Shown: positions 56,271 through 64,000 of the stretch, in pieces
Layout of the letters: each line of letters begins with the position of its first letter
Numbering within the stretch: position 1 is the stretch's first letter
DNA from: Simmondsia chinensis
Lineage: Eukaryota > Streptophyta > Magnoliopsida > Caryophyllales > Simmondsiaceae
Assembly: GCA_018398585.1 (NCBI GenBank)
Contig: JAGTTD010000008.1
Location: 24,761,172-24,825,171 of the forward strand
DNA length: 64,000 nt
Direction: 5' to 3'
Program-made: the position numbers and the translations under genes
Notes under the pieces: model-generated
The model's input: only the letters and a program-made list of their open reading frames with translations
Told to the model about the DNA's origin: nothing
Databases searched by the model: none

Positions 56271-58497
56271 TGTTGGTAAAAAGATATAAATTTTGTTAAA
56301 AAATAAACTCTGATACCGACTATTAGGTTAACAGTTCTTAACTATGGTTACAACAGTAGGAACCTATGAAAACACTTAGAATATGAGACTCTTCTCTCTA
56401 CTTAAAGCCCCGGTCGGAAGTCACGCTTCGTGGCACTTCACGTGCGAGAGTTCCCGACAATAGGTTTTTCTCTATAAACCCTTTGCCCTAACACCGGTTG
56501 TTGGGATAAATTTTAAAAATTCTCCCTAATTTTATAAAGTGTACGCAGCGGAAGGGATTTAGAATTCATAATTCTAAACCTAGGGTTGATTTAAAATTCT
56601 TAATTTTAAATCAACAGATCTAAATTTTTAATTAGATCTACAGACCTTTTACTCTAATATATTCATAACAATACATAACTTAAACTGGCATAATAACGAA
56701 TACTATAAATAAATAAATAGGAAAGCGAAACTAAAAGAAAAGGATAAAAGAACATACCTGGATTTGCTCCCAAAAAAAAAAAGGAAATCCAGAAAATAAT
56801 AATAATCTTCAAAATCGATACCACGCGATCTTCTACGCAATGACCTCGAGCAGCCCGGAGAGTGGGCTCCGAAAAATATTGAACTGTGGAAAGAAAAATT
56901 TCAATGGAAATTTTTCTCTCCAATTGGGTCTCCGAAACAATTCTAAAAACCCAAAATAATTTATTTCAATTTAATGACAAACCCTTAGAATAGGTACCTC
57001 TATTTATAGTAGGATACCAGAACGAAAGTATATAAAAAGGTCCACGTGGGATCTGCTGAAATAACCCAGTTATAACAAATAAAACGCATCGTTTGATTTC
57101 AAAACTCATCAAAACGCAGCATTTCAGCTTGAGCTGAACCGCCCTCTCACTATGTGCCACGTGGCATCACACCAATCGTCCGCCACGGGGCACACGGATA
57201 GCTGTCGCGCGCTGGTTCGTCCGATTAAAATGACACGGATCGCAAGCTTTTAAGGCGATTTTTTTTTTCTTTTTTTGTGCTTTGTTTCCCACGTGTAAAA
57301 ATTCATCTTATGAATTTTAATTTTCAAAAAATTATTTTATTTGATAATTTTTAATTTTTATTCATTTCATGAATAATGTTAGGCAAAATTAAATTTACCC
57401 ATCTTATGGATAAATAATTCATCTCATGAATTTTTTTAATACTTTTTCGATGGCAATAAATACAGAGGCTTGTGCAGGGACCTTGGGGATTATTTAAATC
57501 TAGCTCCAAATGGGTTAAATTAATCATCTCATGAAATAATTTAATTACCATTTAATGAGACTTAATTCCATTAATTAAATCTCACCGGACTCCGGATTTA
57601 AACCATTTATTCGATATTTCCCTAATAAATTGTATTGACGATAACTGCCCCTCCACTAGATATCCATGACAAAGGATAAATATAACCACTACCATTATCT
57701 TTCTCACAGTTTCTCCATTAGTTACTGACTCGTCCTTCACTGAATAATTTATTTATACTTGAACATATTCACAGTATAAATTCTAAATGTCAAACACTTG
57801 GAATACTTTGGCCAAAGATTTTGAACTATTCAAATATTTGCAAATCAACTAAGGGGACATCTATATCTCATAAAAGACTATAGATTCCCTATTGAGTACC
57901 TAATCCTTGTCACATTTCACGCCGCTATCCAATGTACGTGGGATTTTAGTCATTTGTTTAAACCTTACTTATAGTACACTAAAGTAACGAACGCTCCATG
58001 CTCAAGTCCAGAATACCCTCAGGATTTAGAGTCATCATTCAAACAGTACAATATCAATCACTCATCTCCGATAGTAGTCTAGAAATAAGTAATCCACATG
58101 GTCCAACTCAGTGTGTCAGTCTTATTAAACACACTAACCTAACACTTTTGGATCTCTATCCATATAATCAAGATAAGTCATCTAAAGTGTCACATTATAG
58201 TCTTAACACACAAGTGATCCAAACTAGTCTTCTACTACGAGTCTTTCAAACAATAATCCATACCATTTGTTCCAAGTTTATCTGTGGCTTAGTCTCATAG
58301 ACCAATTAGAACAAACATGTAAATTATAGTCTAAGGACTACACCCATCTCATGGATGTCTCCCAGAAGAAAATCACATGCAGTATAAATGCTCACATACA
58401 CAAATTTAACTAGGAAACGATTGGAACTTTAATTTTATTTATTAATTAAAATAATATATCCAGAATAAATTTAGATTTTAGGATACTGTTCCTAACA
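56271..58497 (-). repeat. 3' LTR of the old copia element
   Basis: 2227 bp. On the plus strand it runs from TGTTGGTAAAAAGATATAAA to CTGTTCCTAACA. In element sense a TATAAATAGAGG box is at about 56997-57008. Several CAT-CTC-ATG or CAT-CTT-ATG palindromes occur at 57300-57540. Confidence 0.85.
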
Positions 58498-58799
58498 ATC
58501 TCCTACTTGTCCTAAATCCAATTTATGACAAAGTTCATACTCACCCCTTTTAAGTTTGATCCAAAGGTCTACTGAGCCTAACCCTTAGTGAGCTCAATTA
58601 TTTTATTGTGAAGTCTGCAATACAATACTGCATGACATTCCTCTCCTAATGGCTCCCACTCCAAGGGTAAAGACATGCCCTGATGTCGAACGTCTATCAT
58701 TTTAATTTGACTGGAAGTCTTAAATCAGTACTACCAACTTGAACCAGCTCATTGCTTTGAAAGATTAGCATATAATCTCTAGTCCTTCTCAAGAACTAG

Positions 58800-59310
58800 A
58801 GAAATTGCTTCACTGCCACTTAGTCCATCGGACCTGGGTTAGACTGACATCTTCTTGCTATACCACAGCATGCTAGACATCAGGTCTCGTTCACAACATG
58901 GCATACCTAAGGCCTCCCACTGCCAAAGCATATAAAATATTCCTCAATTGCTCCTCCTCTTGAGGTGTCTTAGAACACTACTCAAAAGAAAAAGGGACTC
59001 CATGCTATACCTTGACAAAGTCTTGTCAATATAAGTGGCTGGAGAGAGACCCAACGTCCTACTCTCATGACCTTACAGAAGCTTAATCCTAAGAGTAAAG
59101 TTGGCGTCTCCTATGTCCTTCATATCAAGCTATCCTGACAACCAAACATTTACAGCTAATAACACCCCTACATCATTCTCAAGGAGTAGTATATTGTTAA
59201 CATATAATACTAAGAAAGTCACTACTTTATCTTAATATCGATGTAGACGCATGCCTCAATCAACCAATTGTTCAAAACTATAACACTTGATTCCTTCATT
59301 GTGGCTAAAG
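58800..59310 (-). pseudogene. Reverse transcriptase relic of the old copia element
   Basis: In element sense the sequence reads LYVNNILLLENDVGVL, where YVDD is expected, then a DMKDIGDANFTLRIK segment and later RRTRDYMLIF and VGSTDLRLP (RNase H connection). Stops are frequent. The YVDD to YVNN change removes a catalytic Asp. Confidence 0.65.
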
Positions 59311-59639
59311 GGATTAGATTCAATACCACAGTCAACCACTAAGGCTCCCCCTATAAATCTATCAGGTGTCCTGACAATCCTCCCACCACACCTAAGCTCT
59401 CGTGTACCTGGAACATTCTCGCTTCTATTAGTAGGTGCATCTAATGCATCCGCTATGTCTTGAGTTGTGTCTAGCTATTTAGAATTAGTTTCATTTTCCT
59501 TTAATACTATTTTGTTTTTGTTTTTGTAGCTTACTTACAAAATCCTTCTCTAAGTGTTTTACATTGTATTTAAAAAAAATTTTAAATCAAAAACTGTAGA
59601 AAAGACAATCCTTGTTCCTTCTATCTGCAATACTATTCC

Positions 59640-60222
59640 GCTGCGGTGTGCCCAGAGCTGAAAGCTGAGATCTTATCTCATTTGCAGTTAGGAAATACAG
59701 AAACTCGCCCAAAAAATATTCATCACCTCGGTCTGATTGAAGTGACTTAAATTGTTTACCTAATAGCTTTTAAATTTCAACTTTCTACTCTTTGAATTTC
59801 TCAAAAAATGTCCGACTTATGTCTCATCAGGTAAACAATCAATGCCTTGAGTAATCATCGCTCTGTGTGATTAAGTGTCCATACCCACCTCTTGCCTAAA
59901 CATGCATTGGTCCACATGCATCTATGTGAACCAGCTCAAGCAAGTCACCAACCTTGTTGCCTTTACTCTTGAAAACAGACTCGGTCATCTTTCTTTCTGT
60001 ACAGGATTTGAAGATTGGTAATGACCTCAAGTTCAAAGCCTCTATCAGTTCATCTTTTACTAGTCTTGGGATCCTGTTCGAATTGGTTTGACCTAAACGT
60101 TGGTGCGAAGCGTAGGCATTATCATTTTCAGGATGTTTTCTTTTAGAAGAGTGAATAAGTGAACTTATGTTAGATTCATTTAAATAATTACCAGAGTTTT
60201 GATAAGGAAATAACATGAACAA
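59640..60222 (-). pseudogene. GAG-pre-integrase and integrase relic of the old copia element
   Basis: The frame at 59896-60222 has HQRLGQTNSNRIPRLVKDEL, CTERKMTESVF and LLELVHIDACGPM, matching copia pre-integrase and the first integrase Asp (S-D reading I-D here). Downstream SLQSDRGDEYF and an S-A-L-G-T-P-Q-R-N-like segment give the second Asp and the Glu region, with stops between. Confidence 0.75.
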
Positions 60223-60349
60223 ATAATTTATTCATGTACATGTGCAAATAAATAATTTATTTCTCATATTAAAATTTTTATTATTAAAATCAACTGAATA
60301 ACAATTATCAATTAACCAAAATATAGAAATCATCACTAAAGTCTAAACT

Positions 60350-60700
60350 AACATCTCCTACATTTAAGACCACTATTATTGTACTATTCCTGACTATCAG
60401 GTACAACTCCCCATCATGCATCCTCTTGGTTAGCCTGAGTCCCCGTAACATATTACAGATATGGCCAATTGAACCTAAGTCCACCTACCAGGAACCTAGT
60501 GGACTCTCAAATGTGCATGACTTAACTAAGTGAGATATCAACATATCTCCACCAGATAGCTTAGTAGTCTTTGCAGGAAGAGTAGCTATGTACTCAGTGT
60601 AGTTTCTTCTTTAGTGGCCTAGTTTTCTTGCAAAATAAACACTTTTCTTTTGCTAATTTCTTTATAGACTTGGTTGCTACAATAGCAATCTTGCTCTTTC
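60350..60700 (-). pseudogene. Zinc knuckle and protease relic of the old copia element
   Basis: In element sense a lysine-rich stretch (KRPIKKKGKSK) leads to CLFCKK and a decayed zinc knuckle, then VDLGSIGHICN, corresponding to the copia protease site (usually LDTG/SGCGSHICN). Frames are broken. Upstream, between about 60700 and 61430, I recognise no Gag. Confidence 0.55.
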
Positions 60701-61449
60701 CTTTCTTTTTAATAGGTCTCTTGTGAGTAATTTGCCCTTTCCTTTCTTTTTAATATGTCCCTTGTGAGTAATGAGTAAGTCTAACTTATTTTTCAAGGCA
60801 AAGTGATTTAGTCCAGTGAGTACATTATGTATTCGAAATCAAGTGAAGTTCGCCAGTCGTATCCATATCAAAAATATGGTAAATGCAAACAATTGTGTAA
60901 ATGTCTAACAAGAATCATGTATAATGCAGTGATATATATTCTTTCAATTTAGCATACACAATAAGTTAGATATCCACAAAACTGTACTATCATGCATACA
61001 ATGATGACCCAAACACACCACTTCTTACTCTCAGGCAGTAGGGTCGCACGAAGCTAGTTCGGGTGAAAATTATTCTCAGTTAACCTGTTTTCTTGTAACT
61101 CTTACTAAACATGATTAACTCATCACTTTACCTTATTCTCTAACATGACACAACAAAGCTCCTCGGGAAGGCTAACGCATCACGCTAGTCAAGTGTAAAC
61201 CATTACCTAAACCTCCATACAAATACACGTAATACTCCACGGCAACGTGGTCGCATCGTTTCTTTGCACTTCAGTTCATCCTAATAGAAGTCTAACCCTG
61301 TAATCTCCAAACCGACATCCTCTGCAGAGAGGTCTATCGATCTACTATACTGCTAGACCGGTAATAGAGACTGTGAGGTTATACCAATTGAAATCACGCT
61401 CCCGCTTGATTTTTATAACCAGTGGTTTTAATTAACTTGCATTTACAAT

Positions 61450-62095
61450 TTGGATTATCTCATAATCTCTTTTTAGAATCTCATTCAAAAATTAATTAAT
61501 TTATTTATTCAAAATATTATCGTTTTAAAGCATGGATTATCTCATAATCTTACTTTAGAATCTCATTCTAAATTCAATCAATAAAATAAATTAATTAATT
61601 TTAATTAAAATAATACCAACATGTAATTTAGATTGTCACATAATCTACCTTTTAGAATCCCATTCTAAAATAAAATCAACTAATAGAAATTAATTTTTTT
61701 ATTAAAATAGTACCATAAATTTAGATTATCTTATAATCTATTTTTACAATCTAATTCCAAGATTAAATTAATTAATAAAAACTAATTTTATTTAAAATTA
61801 ATAACGACTTAAAATTTAGACTATCACATAGTCCACTTTAGAATCTTATTCTAAGAGTTAAATAAGTTTAGACTATCAAATACTCTAGTTTAGAATCTTA
61901 CTCTGAAATTTAATTAGTAAAATGTAACTTTTGTTTTAAAAATAAAGTTAACAATTTAAACTAGCTCATAGTCTGTTTTATAATCTTATTTTATGACAAA
62001 TTTAAAAATAAATTTTATTTAAAAATAATACTGATTCACAACTTAGATTACCTCATAATCTAATTTAGAATCTCATTCTAAAAATAATATTAATT
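61450..62095 (-). repeat. Leader repeat family A: eight double-hairpin units
   Basis: Units begin at about 61453, 61535, 61630, 61720, 61819, 61869, 61958 and 62043. Each has a GATTAT-CTC-ATAATC palindrome followed by a TTTAGAAT-CTC-ATTCTAAA palindrome. The second unit has a perfect 8-bp stem at 61554-61572. Stems are better kept than the sequence between them. Confidence 0.85.
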
Positions 62096-62176
62096 AATCA
62101 AATAATTAATTTATAATTGTTATGAAAATCAGTAAATAAATAATTATTTTATTTTATTTTATTTTTTTAGATTTGA

Positions 62177-62201
62177 TGCTGACATCAGCATGATGTCAGC
62201 A
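62177..62201 (-). repeat. Perfect 11-bp hairpin with 3-base loop
   Basis: TGCTGACATCA (62177-62187) and TGATGTCAGCA (62191-62201) are exact reverse complements around GCA, in the middle of the hairpin-repeat leader. Confidence 0.9.
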
Positions 62202-62271
62202 CTGACAGCTGAAGTCGCTGAAGTCAATGTCAGTTTTTATTTTTTTTAAATTAAATATTTTTAAAAAATAA

Positions 62272-62460
62272 TTGAATATAATATCATTAGATCAATTTGA
62301 TCCGATTTCATAAAATTAATTGAATCTAATCTCATTAGATCAACTTTATCCAGTAAAAAAATTGAATCTAATCTTATTAGACTAAGTTTATCCAATTTCA
62401 TAAAAATTAATTGAATCTAATCTCATTAAATCAATTTTATTCGATTTCGTAAATCATGAC
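62272..62460 (-). repeat. Leader repeat family B: four hairpin units
   Basis: Units of about 41-50 bases contain ATCTAAT-CTC-ATTAGAT (perfect at 62324-62340), often followed by a GATCAATTTGATC-like palindrome. The loop trinucleotide is the same as in family A. Confidence 0.85.
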
Positions 62461-62522
62461 TGAGAATGTACAATCTCATTATATAAACAATACAATCGCA
62501 AATTAATAGGTTGTTTAGAATT

Positions 62523-62800
62523 AACGATTTAAACAATTTAAATCGTTACCTATAAATGATCAAATTAACTTTTAATTAATTAATGATTTAAACAATTCAA
62601 ATCGTTACCTTATATAAGCTTAATTAACAATTAATTCATGAACGACTTAAAAAATTTAAATTGTTACTTTATTCAATCTTCTGAATTAACTATTAATTCA
62701 TTATTGATTTAAACAATTTAAATTGATATAGTAAAAGAAACAAACTAATTAGCAATTAATACTTTGATGATTTAAACAATTTAAATCACTACTTTAAGCA
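62523..62800 (-). repeat. Leader repeat family C: five hairpin units of ~60 bp
   Basis: GATTTAAA-CAA-TTTAAATC-type palindromes start at 62526, 62585, 62644, 62706 and 62769. The first extends to a perfect 11-bp stem (62523-62533 with 62537-62547). Confidence 0.9.
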
Positions 62801-62903
62801 AACTTTCCTTCTTAATAAAATCTCAATTTTATTAAATCGCAGATCTATTTATGTCGATTTTATTATACCTATTCATGTATATTATGAATGTGATCAGAGG
62901 CTG

Positions 62904-62915
62904 TCTTTGATACCA
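62904..62915 (-). other. Primer binding site of the old copia element
   Basis: In element sense TGGTATCAAAGA, two bases inside the LTR; one or two changes from TGGTATCAGAGC. Confidence 0.75.
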
Positions 62916-62917
62916 AT

Positions 62918-64000
62918 TGTTGGAAAAAGATATAAATTTTGTTGGAAAAATAAACTCTAATATCGACCATTGGGTTCACAGTTATTGACTATGGACATAA
63001 CAGTAGGCACCTATTAGAGCACTTGGAGTAGGGGACTCTTCTCTCTACTTAAGCCCCCGATCGGAGAGTCACTCTCCGTGACACCTCACGTGCGAGAGTT
63101 CCAAGGAATAAGCTTATCTCTATAAACCCTTTGCCCGAAGGCCAGTTGTTGGGACAAATTTTAAAAAATTCTCCCTAATTTTATAAAGTTTACACAGCAG
63201 AAGGGGTTTAGAATTCATAATACCTAGGGTTGATTTAAAATTTCTAATTTTAAATAAACAGATTTAAATTTATAATTTAAATCTACAGATCAAAATTTTT
63301 AATTTAGATCTACATGCCTTTTATTCTAATACATTCATAGCAATACATAAACTTAAATTGGTATAATAACAAATACTGTAAATAAATTAAAAAGTGAAAC
63401 TAAAAGAAAAGGAAAGAAAAACATACCTGAATTTGCTCCAAAAAAATAGGAAAAATAATAACACCGCGATTATCGAGACCCCGCGATCTTCTATGCAATG
63501 ACCTCGAGCTGTCTAGAGTGTGCACTCCGAAAAATATTAAACTGTGGAAAGAAAAATCTCAACGTAAATTTTTCTCTCCAATTGGGTCTCCGAAATAATT
63601 CAAGAAACACCGAATAATTTATTTTAATTTAATGCCAAACCCTTGGAATAGGTACCTCTATTTATGATAGGATACCGGAACGCAAATATATAAAAAAGTC
63701 GATGTGGGATCTGCAGAAATAACCCAGTTATAACAAACAAAACGCAGCTTTTGATTTCAAAACTCATCAAAACGCAGCATTTCAGCTTGAGCTGAACCAC
63801 CCTCTCACTATGTGCCACGTGGCGGCACACCATTGGTCCACCACAGGGCATACAGATAGCTGTCACGCACTGGTTCGTCCGATTAAAATGACACGGACCG
63901 CAACCTGTTAAAGCGATTTTTTTATTTTTTTTTATTTTTTTGTTTTGGTTTGTTTCCCACATATAAAAATTCATCTTATAAATTTTAATTTTTAAAAAGT
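62918..64000 (-). repeat. 5' LTR of the old copia element, partial
   Basis: Begins TGTTGGAAAAAGATATAAATT and aligns with 56271-57345 throughout, with many differences, including a changed TATA box (CATAAATA at about 63661). About 1.15 kb of it should lie beyond the window. Confidence 0.85.

Larger units (their letters stand above)
56271..64000 (-). mobile_element. Old Ty1/copia element with long LTRs, truncated by window end
   Basis: Minus strand. The 3' LTR is 56271-58497 and the 5' LTR starts at 62918 and leaves the window. The polypurine tract GACAAGTAGGAGAT (element sense) adjoins the 3' LTR at 58498-58511, and an altered Met-type primer site adjoins the 5' LTR. RT, integrase, protease and zinc knuckle traces are all badly broken. 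The N-terminal Gag is not recognised. The leader is an array of hairpin repeats. Confidence 0.8.

Noticed and set aside
56226..58497. 2.27-kb element with 45-bp terminal inverted repeats, read as a DNA transposon
   Set aside because: No target duplication; a polypurine tract adjoins the right end and the second LTR at 62918 aligns with the interior, so it is an LTR with an inverted end copy.

Overview
The window is plant nuclear DNA, probably from a dicot, and consists almost entirely of transposable elements and AT-rich repeats. Evidence for a plant: Athila- and Tat-type Ty3 retrotransposons with tRNA-Asp-type primer sites, Ty1/copia elements with initiator-Met primer sites (TGGTATCAGAGC), a Mutator-like element carrying a plant mobile domain (PMD) gene, an Au-like SINE with a (TTG)n tail, and plant-type introns. 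I see no ordinary single-copy gene that is certainly intact. The only long intact reading frame is a 1348-codon copia polyprotein at 44590-48636. I could not identify the species.

Left arm (1-15.0 kb): a minus-strand Tat-lineage Ty3 element cut by the window edge (1 to about 4.53 kb, with two RNase H domains); an AT-rich repeat array (4.53-7.33 kb); a multi-exon gene resembling the large subunit of replication protein A (about 7.92-10.04 kb, plus strand); and a decayed minus-strand copia element with short LTRs (about 10.09-14.99 kb).

Centre (15.1-53.9 kb): after subtracting insertions, this is one tandem array of an unrecognised unit of about 2.2 kb, with four units plus a partial fifth. 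Each unit contains smaller repeats of about 245 bp. Into it have inserted: a 3017-bp Mutator-like element with a PMD pseudogene (18730-21746, 9-bp target duplication); a gag-protease-only Athila-like element on the minus strand (22487-40048, target GTACT), whose 5' LTR is split by a second, complete but decayed Athila element (28668-38945, target ATTAG); a SINE (about 41813-41950); a young intact copia element (43577-49695, target GTCCT); and a 1.9-kb non-autonomous LTR element (50252-52178, target AACAA) that appears to carry an RNA-recognition motif of the polypyrimidine-tract-binding-protein type.

Right arm (53.9-64 kb): AT-rich DNA with a tRNA-like relic and a 139-bp direct repeat; a fragment of the same short-LTR copia family as in the left arm but in the opposite orientation (55.45-56.2 kb); and an old minus-strand copia element with long LTRs (56271 to beyond the end). 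Its leader region (about 61.45-62.79 kb) is built from three families of tandem repeats, each unit being a short hairpin with a three-base loop, some with compensatory base changes. This leader and the captured gene pieces are the most unusual things here. Exact boundaries, splice sites and net unit lengths were worked out by eye.
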